64,000 nt of DNA from Bradyrhizobium sp. 186 (GTDB lineage: Bacteria; Pseudomonadota; Alphaproteobacteria; Rhizobiales; Xanthobacteraceae), in assembly GCF_023101685.1 (NCBI RefSeq), contig NZ_CP082164.1, positions 6,944,001 to 7,008,000 on the forward strand, read 5' to 3'. How positions within the stretch are numbered: the stretch's first letter is position 1; every line of letters begins with the position of its first letter. Under the pieces are notes generated by a model that worked only from the letters and a program-made list of their open reading frames with translations, had not been told where the DNA came from and ran no database searches. A program made the translations under genes and the position numbers. Shown here piece after piece: positions 8,519-17,446 of this stretch.

Positions 8519-8922
8519 CTCAATCGAGCCGCGACAATAACCTCGCGCGGTTACGGTTCCACGAATGCGCGCCAGAACCCGCGCCGCGGCTTACTCGCTG
8601 CGAAACCGCGATGGGGAACCACATCGATCAATTCACGGAACCGCAGGATGTTCCGAGATTTCGTGCGAGGCCATTCATGCCGTCACCAAAGGAACTTCGG
8701 CAAATTCGATCTAAGCCGTGGTTCTCCGACCATGAACAGAGTTCCTGACCGCGGACCTGCATCGGCAGCCCTTTCGGAATCCGATTTCGTTTGTTTCGGA
8801 CCGCGCGCGCTTTCAAGATTTCCATGAACTCTCCAAGGCTTACCGGAAAATTTCACTGATCGGCGGAATATTATGATGCCCAACATGTTTCTGGTCATGG
8901 TAGGCCGATCGTGGAGGTGACC
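8519..8922. other. Intergenic, nothing recognised
   Basis: 404 bases with only short overlapping frames on both strands. The final part, rich in A/T at 8840-8890, probably holds the promoter for the gene at 8923. Confidence 0.4.
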
Positions 8923-9111
8923 ATGAATCACAGGGGCGTCGAGTTCACCGTTACCAGGACGGCGATTCCGGGAGGCTGGCAGTGGCAATTCCGCGTCGGC
9001 GACCAGATCAAGTCCGGCAAGACCGAGACCAAGATCGATCTGTTGGCGATCCGGCGGGTGCAATTGCGCATCGATCGGGAGCTGAAGGCCATCGCACGGA
9101 AGACGGTCTGA
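8923..9111 (+). CDS. Small conserved hypothetical protein
   Basis: 62 residues: MNHRGVEFTVTRTAIPGGWQ, then WQFRVGDQIKSGKTETK and a basic helix LLAIRRVQLRIDRELKAIAR. The ATG at 8923 is chosen because GGAGGTG sits 3 nt upstream. The pattern is familiar from rhizobial genomes, where such proteins have no assigned role. Confidence 0.75.
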   Translation: MNHRGVEFTVTRTAIPGGWQWQFRVGDQIKSGKTETKIDLLAIRRVQLRIDRELKAIARKTV

Positions 9112-9298
9112 ATCGGCGGGACTGAGACCGAGGTTTGAAGGCGCTCTGGTGCGCCGCAGGACGCTATGGCTCGCAGGGAGCCTCGGCGTCCATCGGGCCT
9201 ATTCCGTAGACGCCCGGAATTGATCTGCCAGCGGTTTGGGATTGGATTGAGCGCCTTATGGCCCTGGGGACGCGGCCATCACGCGATCGGTGCCAGCC

Positions 9299-9532
9299 AT
9301 GCCGCTCTATTTCTTTCGAATCCGGAACGGCCGTTATTCCGGCTGCGCGGACCATGCGACGGAGTTTGCCGATCGCGATTCGGCCTGGAAGGAGATGACC
9401 AATTTCTGCGCCGACATGGCCGCGGGCATCTCCCGCAAGCTCCAGGAAAACTCAGAGTGGCACATGGAGCTGCTCGACGAAACCAAAGAGCCTGTGTTCC
9501 GGATCCGTATCGTCGCGGAGTCCTTTGAGTAG
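9299..9532 (+). CDS. DUF6894-type small protein
   Basis: 77 residues beginning MPLYFFRIRNGRYSG, with DHATEFADRDSAWKEM and a closing WHMELLDETKEPVFRIRIVAES. The pattern xYFF...G...D..G/A.EF.D...A is the DUF6894 signature common in Bradyrhizobium. A GTG three codons upstream is an alternative start. Function unknown. A second member is at 62806. Confidence 0.75.
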   Translation: MPLYFFRIRNGRYSGCADHATEFADRDSAWKEMTNFCADMAAGISRKLQENSEWHMELLDETKEPVFRIRIVAESFE

Positions 9533-9547
9533 GTCCTTGAACCCGAT

Positions 9548-9802
9548 CTAGTCGGCGCTGGGCAGCCGCCGCATGGTGAATTCGATCTCGCCGCCAGGCA
9601 GTTCGCGCCAGTGCTCGACTTCGCTCATGTAACCGGCCTTGGGGTAGCGGGCGAAGAAGGCCTGCGCTCTTGCCCGCGCCGCCGCGCGCGGCAAGGTGAA
9701 GCTCTCGCGCAGATAGCCGTCGCCGGTCTGTTCGGCCGACTTGCCGCCCGCCTTGCGCCGGCGCGCCATCCGCTCGGCGAGATCCCGCGGCCGATCGGCC
9801 AT
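9548..9802 (-). CDS. Small basic conserved hypothetical protein
   Basis: 84 residues. A very basic N-terminus (RPRDLAERMARRRKAGGKSAEQ) is followed by a conserved-looking body YLRESFTLPRAAARARAQAFFARYPKAGYMSEVEHWRELPGG (in part) and ends EFTMRRLPSAD. It is convergent with the DUF6894 gene. No known domain; possibly nucleic-acid associated given the charge. Confidence 0.65.
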   Translation of the reverse strand: MADRPRDLAERMARRRKAGGKSAEQTGDGYLRESFTLPRAAARARAQAFFARYPKAGYMSEVEHWRELPGGEIEFTMRRLPSAD

Positions 9803-9904
9803 CTCTTGCCTCCTCTACGCGACACTGTTCGGGAATGTAGTAAGCAGGCTGGCTGAAGAGGAGTCCCGATCGGAGACGTAAGCCACCTCCGGCCGGGCAT
9901 ATGC

Positions 9905-10201
9905 TCAGTTGGCGGCTGTGCCGGTCTTGGTCTTCTTGGGCGCGCTGGTCGCGGCCGATGCCTTGGGTGCGGGCTGCTTCGGCGGATCGGAGCGCATGCC
10001 GCCCCAGGGATCGTTGGATGCCTTGGAGTCGGGAATCTTCTTCAGCGTTTCCTTGTAGGCCTTATCGCGCTCGGCCTCCGCGGCCTTCTCCTCAGGGGTC
10101 TTGCCCGGGCCCTCCTGCAGCAAATTCAGATTGGGCATTTGCGCATAGGCCGGTCCTGCCAGCACGGCCAGCACCACCGCCGCCATACGGAAAAGCTTCA
10201 T
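9905..10201 (-). CDS. Secreted hypothetical protein (KIPxxK..DPWGGMR motif)
   Basis: 98 residues with a cleavable signal peptide (MKLFRMAAVVLAVLAGPAYAQ). AAGGAG lies 6 nt before the second of two ATGs, used here. The mature part has a charged helix (PEEKAAEAERDKAYKETLKKIPDSK), then NDPWGGMRSDPPKQ and a Lys/Ala/Thr-rich tail. The KAYKxxLxxIP(x)nDPW.G.R core is also found in the secreted protein at 13659-13892, so the two are paralogues. Function unknown. Confidence 0.75.
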   Translation of the reverse strand: MKLFRMAAVVLAVLAGPAYAQMPNLNLLQEGPGKTPEEKAAEAERDKAYKETLKKIPDSKASNDPWGGMRSDPPKQPAPKASAATSAPKKTKTGTAAN

Positions 10202-10305
10202 CATCCACTCCTTGGTCTTCGATAGAAGGGCGGGTCACCCCGCCCCTTGTCATCCTTGTCACATCCCGGTCACGACCTTGGGGTCGCTCGGGGCCGCATG
10301 GCACG

Positions 10306-10437
10306 CTAGAGCCGGTCAGATCTGCACGATTTCGGCGCGTTCAGCCAGTCGTCCCAGATCGGGCCGCATTTGGTGCACCCGTTCAGCGCGAGCCCCAGCG
10401 CGGCCAGACAAAAGACCAGGACACATCGACGCAACAT
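10306..10437 (-). CDS. 43-residue lipoprotein
   Basis: MLRRCVLVFCLAALGLALNG followed by CTKCGPIWDDWLNAPKSC. The Leu-x-x-Gly-Cys lipobox at residue 21 predicts lipidation of Cys21 and a mature peptide of only 23 residues with two further cysteines. It lies 102 nt upstream of the secreted-protein gene at 9905 on the same strand. Small entericidin-like or structural lipoproteins are possible, but no family is recognised. Confidence 0.7.
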   Translation of the reverse strand: MLRRCVLVFCLAALGLALNGCTKCGPIWDDWLNAPKSCRSDRL

Positions 10438-10583
10438 CGTCCACCCCATTCCCAAGCGCGGCATCATAGGGGGCTAAGTCAGGCATTTTCAAGCCAACGC
10501 ACCTATGGAGACCGGGTGACTTTGCCGCGCCAATGCGCGCAGAATGACCGAAACGTCCGGCAACAATGGGGGAAACGACAGCA

Positions 10584-11048
10584 ATGTCATCGCAGCCAGA
10601 AGCGGAATTCGGCATCGCCGACGCCAGACGCATACTCGGCGAGGTCTTCGCGCCCTGGGTCCAGGATCTCAACCTTTCGGTCGACCGCATCGAGCACGCC
10701 CCGCCACCGGATGCGCCGGACTGGCAACCGGACGCGTTGCTGCGCATGGCGTTTTCGGATCGGCTGTGCCGTCACGGCGGCGTGGTGTGCGGCCAGGCGC
10801 TGATGGCGCTCGCGGATACCGCGATGGTGATCGCGATTCTGGCCGCCAATCGCGGCTACCGTCCGATGACCACCGTCGACCAGACCACGCATTTCATGCG
10901 CGCTGTCTCATCGTCCGACGTGCTGGCGGACGCGCGCGTGGTGCGGCTCGGGCGCACCATGAGCTTTGGTCGCGTCACCCTGCTATCGGCCACCGACAAC
11001 AAGCCGGTCGCGATGGTATCGAGCGCGTTCGCGATGCTGCCGGGATAA
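10584..11048 (+). CDS. PaaI-type hotdog thioesterase
   Basis: About 154 residues. The HGGVVCGQALMALADTAMVIA segment is the hotdog helix with the HGG..(x)4-6..D motif of PaaI/YbgC-like acyl-CoA thioesterases. TVDQTTHFMRAV and ARVVRLGRTMSFGRVTLL are the following beta strands. Likely hydrolyses an acyl- or aryl-CoA thioester in the cytoplasm; substrate not predictable. An ATG at 10566 is an alternative start; GGGGGA precedes 10584. Confidence 0.85.
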   Translation: MSSQPEAEFGIADARRILGEVFAPWVQDLNLSVDRIEHAPPPDAPDWQPDALLRMAFSDRLCRHGGVVCGQALMALADTAMVIAILAANRGYRPMTTVDQTTHFMRAVSSSDVLADARVVRLGRTMSFGRVTLLSATDNKPVAMVSSAFAMLPG

Positions 11049-11157
11049 GCATGATCCGAAAAGCTGAGAGCCGCGTGAACGCCAAGCGTCTCGCGGCTCT
11101 CGATGGAGATCAGGCTCAAGGGGAAACCGAAGCGCGGTGCCGACCGCGCTTCAGCGG

Positions 11158-11451
11158 TTACTTGCCGAGCACTTCGTCGGCCGCGGTGACGATGCTCACC
11201 GTCGGATTTTTTCCGCAATAGGTCCCGAACTGCTTGGCGTTGTCGACGAACACGTCGGTGTCGATGATCGCGTTGTCCTCGTCGCCCTTGTACCAGCCGT
11301 CCATCCAGGTCAGCACCAGCTTGATGGTGTCGTCGCCGCTCTCGAGAAACTGCTTGCAGCTCATGGTCGAGAGATCGAGCTTGGTGGCGTGGGCGGGAAC
11401 GGACGACAGCGAGAGAGCTGCGGCGAACAAAATCGAAAGCGTGGTCTTCAT
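11158..11451 (-). CDS. hdeA: HdeA-family periplasmic acid-stress chaperone
   Basis: 97 residues with a signal peptide ending near AHA. The mature domain has LSTMSCKQFLESGDDTIKLVLTWMDGWYKG and KQFGTYCGKNPTVSIVTAADE, with the two cysteines that form the HdeA disulfide. The start at 11451 has GGAG 6 nt upstream; a start 12 nt earlier is less likely. HdeA unfolds at low pH to protect periplasmic proteins. Function in this organism is by homology. Confidence 0.85.
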   Translation of the reverse strand: MKTTLSILFAAALSLSSVPAHATKLDLSTMSCKQFLESGDDTIKLVLTWMDGWYKGDEDNAIIDTDVFVDNAKQFGTYCGKNPTVSIVTAADEVLGK

Positions 11452-11633
11452 CAATATCTCCATCGGCGCGCGGCGCCATAAAGGAAGGCTCGTGAAGGAA
11501 AGTCGGCGGAGAGACCCTCCGCTTCAGTTTCGTAAACGAAGTGTAAAGCGCTGTGCAAGTAGCGCCAGTATTGAGTTTAGTTCAACGTAATTTCTATGCG
11601 CTACTTCACAATCATCATTATGGAATAACGCGA

Positions 11634-11888
11634 ATGATCGAGAAACGCGCGGCGCAACGGCACCGTGTTTTCAAGGGCGGCACGATCACCTTTGAAGGCA
11701 GCGGCATCGCGTGCACGGTGCGAAACATGTCGGCGGGCGGCGCCACAATCGATCTCGAAAACCCCGTCACATTGCCGCAATCGTTCACGCTGTCGATTTC
11801 ACGCGACAATTTCGTACGGAATTGCCGCCCGGTGTGGCGCAGCGACAGGCGCATCGGCCTCGCCTTCGTGCAATTGCGCGCAATATGA
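11634..11888 (+). CDS. PilZ-domain protein
   Basis: 84 residues beginning MIEKRAAQRHRVFKGG. The RxxxR motif (RAAQRHR) and the later VRNMSAGGATIDLENP (the D/NxSxxG motif) are the cyclic-di-GMP contacts of PilZ domains, and CRPVWRSDRRIGLAFV is the usual closing strand. A stand-alone PilZ of this kind is common in Bradyrhizobium. c-di-GMP binding is inferred from the motifs. Confidence 0.85.
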   Translation: MIEKRAAQRHRVFKGGTITFEGSGIACTVRNMSAGGATIDLENPVTLPQSFTLSISRDNFVRNCRPVWRSDRRIGLAFVQLRAI

Positions 11889-11926
11889 ACGACGGTTCGC
11901 ACCGCATACACAACACAGCGTCATGC

Positions 11927-13654
11927 TTACCTGGTACGACGCTGGCGACGCCAGCGCAGGCCTGCTATCACGAGCGCGATGATCGCGAGCACGATCGCCA
12001 ACGACGACGCCAAAAATCGACTACCGGGACGATCGATCGTGCGCGACCACAGTGACGGCGCCTCGCCCGCTCGCGGCAGACGGAACGCAACGACGCTGTC
12101 GCCGATCGAGGTGCCGGCTTCGGAGTGACCGCCGGCGCCGATCGCCACATACTGCTCGCCCTTCCAGAGATAGGTCATGGGATTGGCGACGCCGGGCACC
12201 GGCAACCGGCCCTGCCACAGCTCTCTGCCACTTCGCGCATCGAAGGCGCGCAAATAAGCATCCATCGCGCCGGTGAAGACGACGCCGCCTTCGGTGACGG
12301 CGAGCCCGTTGACGAGCGGCGCACCCCAGGGCAGCGGCACGCCGAGCGGCGCCAGATCTTCGGTAGTCCCGACGGTCGAACGCCAGAGGATTTTGCCGGC
12401 CTTCAGATCGACCGCGACCATCTCGCCCCAAGGCGGCTTGTTGCAAAGCAGCCCGAGCGGCGACGTCATCACTGCACGCGACATCGCGAAAGGCGCGCCC
12501 TGTTGCTGGCCGAAATCGTGGCCGGGCGGCGGATTGAATCCGGCAGCTTCCGCGCGCGGGATCAGCCTGATGAGATGCACGGCGCGGCCGGTGTTCGCGT
12601 AGAGGATCTGGTTGACCGGATCGAAGGCCGCGCTGCCCCAGTTGACTCCGCCGCCGGTGAACGGAAATTCCAGCGTGCCTTGCACCGAAGGCGGCGTGAA
12701 CAGCCCTTCGTTGCGCGCCTCAGCGAATTGTCTTTCGCAGGCGGAGCGGCGCAGGCCGGGCAATAGCGTGAGCGCATCATCGGTCGAGATCGTTTGCGAC
12801 GTCAGCGCCGGCACATGGGTCGGGAACGGTTGCGTCGGCGACAGTGTTTCGCCCTCGGCGCCGCCCTGCGGCACCGCGCGCTCCTCGACCGGCCATACCG
12901 GCTTGCCGGTATCGCGGTCGAGCACGAAGACGAAGCCCTGCTTGGTCGGCTGGATCACGACGTCGCGCTGGTCCTTGCCGGTGTCGATGCGCGCGAGCGT
13001 CGGCTGCGCCGGCAGGTCGTAGTCCCAGACGTCGTGATGCACGGTCTGGAATGCCCATGCGAGGTCGCCGGTCTCGATGCGCAGCGCCACGACCGAATTG
13101 GCGTGCTCGTTGTTGCCCCGGCCGCCTGCCGCCCCAAAAATCCGGCGACGGCGAGGACGTCGGCAGGAACACCAGCCCGCGCGCCTCGTCCACCGACATC
13201 GGCGCCCAGACATTGGCGTGGCTCGCTTCTATGCCGACGCGCTTGAGCGGCTCGAAGGTCCAGCGCGGCTGACCGCTGCGCGCATCGAACGCGCGCACCA
13301 CGCCGCTCGGCGCATCGACGCGACGGTTGTCGCCGATCGCGGAGCCAACCACGATCACGCCACGGCCGACCGCCGGCGGCGAGGTGATCTGGAATTCGCC
13401 GGGCCATTCCAGCGCCATAGCGCCATGCCGATATCGAACTTGACCTCGCCGCCACGGCCGAAGCCGGCACAGCGAAATTCGAAGGCCCGAACCAGATTGC
13501 CGACATTGTCGGGCGTGATTTGCTGCAATGGCGAGAAGCGTGAGCCGCCGGGATCGCCGCCCCAGCTCTCCCAGGCGGCGGACGGCCGCGCCACAAGCAA
13601 CAGCAGTGCAACGAGGCCGGCCAGGTATCGCAGGCGGGTCGGCAACGCCCGCAC
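11927..13654 (-). pseudogene. PQQ-dependent dehydrogenase (quinoprotein), two frameshifts
   Basis: Periplasmic quinoprotein of the glucose/quinate/shikimate dehydrogenase type, read in three successive frames. The N-terminal part from a GTG near 13654 gives a signal segment and WESWGGDPGGSRFSPLQQIT. It breaks at an 8-bp tandem duplication AGCGCCAT AGCGCCAT (13411-13426); removing one copy restores GMALEWPGEFQITSP. The middle part reaches SPDFWGGRRPG and breaks at a C4 run (13116-13119), where one base fewer restores GNNEHANSVVALRIETG. The last part carries WKGEQYVAIGAGGHSEAG, SIGDSVVAFRLP and a C-terminal TM helix, which is unusual. It follows 13659 by 4 nt. Confidence 0.8.
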
Positions 13655-13658
13655 CGCT

Positions 13659-13892
13659 TTATTTCGGCTTCTTCGCGGGTTCGCTCGGGCGGGCCCCACT
13701 CCACGGATCATACTTCTCCTTGGGTTCGGGGATGCGCTCAAGCGCAGCCTTGTAGGCCTTTTCGTCGACCTTGGGCTTGTTGTCGGCCTTGCCTGCGTCA
13801 TTGCCCTGGCGCTTGCCGCCGCCGCCCATCTGCGCCTGCGCCGAGCCGGCCGACAGCGCCAGCACCGCGGCCGCTATGACCAAAATCCTCAT
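13659..13892 (-). CDS. Secreted hypothetical protein (paralogue of 9905)
   Basis: 77 residues: signal peptide MRILVIAAAVLALSAGSAQA, Gly/Lys-rich linker, then VDEKAYKAALERIPEPKEKYDPWSGARPSEPAKKPK. It shares the AYKxxLxxIPxxK..DPWxGxR core with the protein at 9905-10201. GGGGGA precedes the ATG. Its stop is 4 nt from the start of the PQQ dehydrogenase, so it may be a periplasmic partner expressed with it. Confidence 0.75.
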   Translation of the reverse strand: MRILVIAAAVLALSAGSAQAQMGGGGKRQGNDAGKADNKPKVDEKAYKAALERIPEPKEKYDPWSGARPSEPAKKPK

Positions 13893-14072
13893 TGGTGCAA
13901 TCCCCCTCGTCTGGGGTACAAACTAGCCTGCAATCCCGTAATAGCAAATGCCAGGGGTTCCGCGGTTTCAGCAACCGATGTTCGCGGGGCACGCAGCGCG
14001 CATGTTGATCGGCCGGGACTCCGCCCGATCGCATTCGTGCCTATCTGTTGGCCCGCGGGGGGACCTTCACGG

Positions 14073-14477
14073 ATGTTGCGGATTGTTGCTTGTGTGGCGC
14101 TGCTCGCCGGCGCGCTTGCGCTTGGCGCCTGTGGCTTTGCCGACAGCCGCGCGCCGGTGCCCGAATTCATGCGCATCAAGGAAGCCGAGCAGCCGCCGCC
14201 CGATCAGCCGCCCGACGTCAAGCGCTTGGTGCGCGAGCAGATCGACGTGGTCTTCCTCACCACGTCCTATCCGCGCGAGGTGCATGTCGCCCCTCCCCAT
14301 CACGAGGTCCGCGGACCGGGTTGGACGGCCTGCGTCCGCGCGCAGCTTACCTCCGCGACCGGCTCGGCGCTCGGACTCCAGACCTACATCGTGACGATCA
14401 ACGCCGGAAAGGTGGTCGACCGCCGGCGCGCCGAAGCCGACGACATCTGCGGGTCGGAGGTTTATGAGCCGATGTAA
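14073..14477 (+). CDS. Lipoprotein, unknown function
   Basis: 134 residues. The signal MLRIVACVALLAGALALGAC has a lipobox (LGAC), predicting lipidation at Cys20. The mature region (VPEFMRIKEAEQPPPDQPPD, then VKRLVREQIDVVFLTTSYP and GPGWTACVRAQLTSATG) has two more cysteines. No family recognised, but the pattern is familiar from rhizobia. It points the same way as the secreted protein gene at 14591. Confidence 0.75.
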   Translation: MLRIVACVALLAGALALGACGFADSRAPVPEFMRIKEAEQPPPDQPPDVKRLVREQIDVVFLTTSYPREVHVAPPHHEVRGPGWTACVRAQLTSATGSALGLQTYIVTINAGKVVDRRRAEADDICGSEVYEPM

Positions 14478-14590
14478 GAACAAATTGGCCACGACGAAGA
14501 TCCGTTCCGGGAAAAACCTGTAGTTCCGCCGGAACGATCGCCGCCTCCCCTTCTTGTTACCGCCGAGGGCAGCATCGGACGGAGGAGAGG

Positions 14591-14920
14591 ATGAGGACAT
14601 TCACGATTGCACTGCTGGCCGGCATCGGCGCCCTCGCTGCGGCGGGCGGCGCGAAAGCCGCCGACTTCTATACGACCAGTGAATACACCAGCCCGGATCT
14701 CATTCAGGAAGTCCGGCTCGTCTGCGATGACGCCGGCAATTGCTATCGCACCCGTGGCGGCTCCCGCGTGATCGTACGCGACTCCTATGCCACCATGCCG
14801 CGCGACCGCTATTACGAGCGTCGCACCTATCGCGACTGGGACGATGGCCCGCGCGGCGGCGTCGGCATTCGCACTCCCGGCGTCAGCGTGGGCGTCGGTG
14901 TCGGCGGCGACCGCTGGTAA
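14591..14920 (+). CDS. Secreted hypothetical protein
   Basis: 109 residues with a signal peptide ending GGAKAADF. GGAGGAGAGG lies directly before the ATG. The mature part carries VRLVCDDAGNCYRTRGGSR, an Arg/Tyr/Asp-rich middle and a Gly/Val-rich tail (GVGIRTPGVSVGVGVGGDRW). Low-complexity exported proteins of this sort are frequent in Bradyrhizobium. Function unknown. Confidence 0.75.
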   Translation: MRTFTIALLAGIGALAAAGGAKAADFYTTSEYTSPDLIQEVRLVCDDAGNCYRTRGGSRVIVRDSYATMPRDRYYERRTYRDWDDGPRGGVGIRTPGVSVGVGVGGDRW

Positions 14921-14972
14921 TCGATAAGATCTGACGGACGGGACCGGGCGAGACAGCGCCCGGTCCCGTCCG

Positions 14973-15440
14973 TCAGGTTTCGAGCGGATCGGCCGGCGCG
15001 ACGACACGCGCCGACGATGGAAGCCGCGCGATGAAGCGCGCCAGCATCATGCCGGCACACATCGCGGCGACGAAGATGAACGCGGAGGCCGAGCCGAACC
15101 CCAGTGCGGTCAGGGCCGGCCCCGGACAGAAGCCTGCCAACCCCCAGCCGATGCCAAAGATGGCGGGTCCCACAACAATTTTCGGATCGATGTCATTTCG
15201 GGTCGGAACATAAAAGCGTTCGGCGAGGAAGGGGCGCGCGAGCTTCAAGACACGGTTGTAGCCAACGAAGGCGACGGCCACCGCGCCGGCCATCACGAAA
15301 GCGAGGCTGGCGTCCCAGGTCCCTGCGGGAATGCCGCCGACGTCCAAAAAGTTCAGCACCTTTGCCGGATTCGACATGCCGGAGACGATGAGGCCGAGGC
15401 CGAAGATCAGGCCGATTCCGAATTGAACGAGGATCGTCAT
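14973..15440 (-). CDS. YeeE/YedE-family transporter, second half-protein
   Basis: 155 residues, about four TM helices, with LIFGLGLIVSGMSNPAKVLNFLD and FGIGWGLAGFCPGPALTALGFG. The Cys in GFCPGP matches the conserved Cys used for thiosulfate relay in YeeE-type (DUF395) proteins. Start at 15440 is 5 nt after the stop of the partner gene. Together the pair makes one full YeeE-like unit, as in PmpA/PmpB. Sulfur-compound transport is inferred from the family. Confidence 0.85.
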   Translation of the reverse strand: MTILVQFGIGLIFGLGLIVSGMSNPAKVLNFLDVGGIPAGTWDASLAFVMAGAVAVAFVGYNRVLKLARPFLAERFYVPTRNDIDPKIVVGPAIFGIGWGLAGFCPGPALTALGFGSASAFIFVAAMCAGMMLARFIARLPSSARVVAPADPLET

Positions 15441-15445
15441 CGCCG

Positions 15446-15874
15446 TCAGCTCCAGTGCCGCATTACGAAGACGGTGGCCATGCCCGCCGCCATGAAGGTC
15501 ATGGTCGCGACCAACGAACGTATCGAGAGCCGAGACAGCCCGCAGACGCCATGGCCGGACGTGCAGCCGCTGCCCCACACCGAGCCGAAGCCCGTCAGCA
15601 ATCCGCCGACGATCAGGACCGGCGTTCCCGCCTCGATCATCTGCGACGGCAGGTTTCCGGTGACGAGCCGCGCCAACACCGGTGCAGAGACAAGGCCCGC
15701 GACGAAGGCGAGCCGGCCTGCGAATTGACGATCCTCGTAAGGCGGAAACAGCCGCGCCGCGATGCCGCTGACGCCGGCGATCCGTCCCGTTGCCCACATC
15801 AAGAGCACGGCGGACAGTCCGATCAACGCCCCACCCAGGAGCGAGGCAATCGGCGTAAAAGGCGTGGCGACCAT
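15446..15874 (-). CDS. YeeE/YedE-family transporter, first half-protein
   Basis: 142 residues, about four TM helices, starting MVATPFTPIASLLGGALIG with GGAGGT 4 nt upstream. GSGCTSGHGVCGLSRLS is the signature SGCTSGHGxCG of the N-terminal YeeE half, with the conserved Cys. It is directly followed by the second half. No ArsR/BigR regulator or sulfurtransferase gene is adjacent. Confidence 0.88.
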   Translation of the reverse strand: MVATPFTPIASLLGGALIGLSAVLLMWATGRIAGVSGIAARLFPPYEDRQFAGRLAFVAGLVSAPVLARLVTGNLPSQMIEAGTPVLIVGGLLTGFGSVWGSGCTSGHGVCGLSRLSIRSLVATMTFMAAGMATVFVMRHWS

Positions 15875-16122
15875 GTTGACCTCCGGGCTCGAGAGCACCC
15901 TTTGCGCATCTATCGAAGCATCCGGCGGCTTGCCGCCGAAATGCTCAACGAGACGTTAACACTACCACTCGAATTGAAGCGGCGCCCCAACGGTATTTTC
16001 CAATCTTTGCGCTAAGCATGACCGCGTAACGCCGGCTTCGGCCGCGTGAACGGGGACGACGGGACGTGGTCGACATCGCGCACCAGGCTGCGATCAATCC
16101 GGCATCGGCAAAGGATGCCGCG

Positions 16123-17235
16123 ATGTCGCGTGCGCTCGTCCCGCTCACCGCGATCGAACCCGGTCAATGGCGCGCGCTCGCGCAGCGGGCGATCGAGCCG
16201 AACGGCTATTACCTGCCCGGCTGGGAGCTCGCCGTCAGCGCGGCCGCGCGGGGCCGCGCCGATGCGCTGGCCCTGCGCGCATTCGATGGCTCTTCGACGC
16301 GGCTGATCGGGCTGATGCCGGTGATCCCACTCTGGCGGGCCTGGAAGATTCCCCTGCCCGCACTGGTGAGCGCGCATCCCTATGGCACGCTGTGCAGCCC
16401 GCTGATCGACCGCGAGATCTCGAGCGAAGCCGCAACGCGCCTGTTGCAGCGGGCGCGCGAGGCCGGCGCGCATGCGCTGATCCTGCGCGACGTCGCGCTC
16501 GACGGCGCGGCGATGATATCGCTCAATCGGGCTCTCGGCCGGACCGGCCTGAAGCCGCGTGTGCTCAGCTCCTATATCCGCGCCAGTCTCGACGCGACGC
16601 GGGACGGCGAACAGCTGCTGCGCGAGGCGCTCGGCACCAGGAAGCTCAAGGAGCTGCGCCGCCAGCGCCATCGCCTGGAAGAGCACGGACCCGTCGCCTT
16701 CGAGGTTGCGCGCAAGCCGAATGAGATCAAGCCCGCACTCGAAACATTCCTGCAACTCGAAGCCAGCGGCTGGAAAGGCAAGCGCGGCACCGCACTGGTC
16801 CAGGACGCCGGCGATGCGACCTTTATCCGCCGCGCCGTTCCGGCCCTCGCCGAGACCGCGCAATGCGAGATCGTCACGCTCCGCGCCGGCGCGGCACCGG
16901 TCGCCACCGGCATCGTGCTGCGCCATCAGGACCGCGCCTTCTTCTTCAAGCTCGGCATTGACGAGCGCTTCGCCAAATATTCGCCGGGCGTGCAGCTCAC
17001 GCTCGAGCTAACGCGGCACCTCTGCGCCGATCCCGCCATCGCCAGTGCGGATTCCACGGCAAGCGCGGATCACCCCATGATCAATCCGATCTGGCGCGGC
17101 CGTTTTGCGATCGGTGACGTGCTGATTCCGCTGAGGCGGAACGATCCGGTTGTGGCGCTGATTCACGCCGCGCTGATCGCGCGCGGCGTCACACGCGAAA
17201 TGGTGCGATCCGCGGTTCACTTGATCAGGAAGTGA
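16123..17235 (+). CDS. GNAT-superfamily acyltransferase (FemAB/CelD-like)
   Basis: 370 residues. The block GTRKLKELRRQRHRLEEHGPV followed by LETFLQLEASGWKGKRGTAL and ARFAKYSPGVQLT-type text (FFKLGIDERFAKYSPGVQL) is characteristic of Acetyltransf_6 (BioF2/CelD-like) proteins, often linked to envelope or polysaccharide modification. AAGGA lies 8 nt before the ATG at 16123; a GTG at 16066 gives 19 more residues. Substrate unknown. Confidence 0.8.
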   Translation: MSRALVPLTAIEPGQWRALAQRAIEPNGYYLPGWELAVSAAARGRADALALRAFDGSSTRLIGLMPVIPLWRAWKIPLPALVSAHPYGTLCSPLIDREISSEAATRLLQRAREAGAHALILRDVALDGAAMISLNRALGRTGLKPRVLSSYIRASLDATRDGEQLLREALGTRKLKELRRQRHRLEEHGPVAFEVARKPNEIKPALETFLQLEASGWKGKRGTALVQDAGDATFIRRAVPALAETAQCEIVTLRAGAAPVATGIVLRHQDRAFFFKLGIDERFAKYSPGVQLTLELTRHLCADPAIASADSTASADHPMINPIWRGRFAIGDVLIPLRRNDPVVALIHAALIARGVTREMVRSAVHLIRK

Positions 17236-17239
17236 CGGA

Positions 17240-17446
17240 CTACAAATCCTCGTCTGACAGCTCCGCCATCTTGATGAGATGACGCAGTAGTCCAGTCTTT
17301 AAAAGTTTGTTGCCATGGATGGGGACAGAGAGCCGTACGATGCTGCCCGACTTACCGTAGATATGGTGACTGCCGCTGACTCGAAGTAAACTCCAGCCGT
17401 GGAGCTCGACAATACGTGCGAACTCCCGACCAGAGACAGACTTCAC
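17240..17446 (-). CDS. hicA: HicA toxin (mRNA interferase)
   Basis: 68 residues starting at GTG: KSVSGREFARIVELHGWSLLRVSGSHHIYGKSGS (in part). The dsRBD-like fold of HicA has its catalytic His in the xGSHHxY segment seen here, and PIHGNKLLKTGLLRHLIKMA is the typical second half. GTGA overlap with hicB. HicA cleaves mRNA when HicB is lost. The toxin is convergent with the acetyltransferase gene, 4 nt away. Confidence 0.92.
   Translation of the reverse strand: MKSVSGREFARIVELHGWSLLRVSGSHHIYGKSGSIVRLSVPIHGNKLLKTGLLRHLIKMAELSDEDL

Noticed and set aside
12021..12446. Arg/Ala-rich minus-strand frame
   Set aside because: It is an out-of-frame shadow of the PQQ dehydrogenase.
13077..14477. 466-residue plus-strand reading frame
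   Set aside because: Its first part is antisense to the PQQ dehydrogenase and is Arg/Ala-rich shadow. Only the last 134 codons, from an ATG at 14073, form a real lipoprotein.
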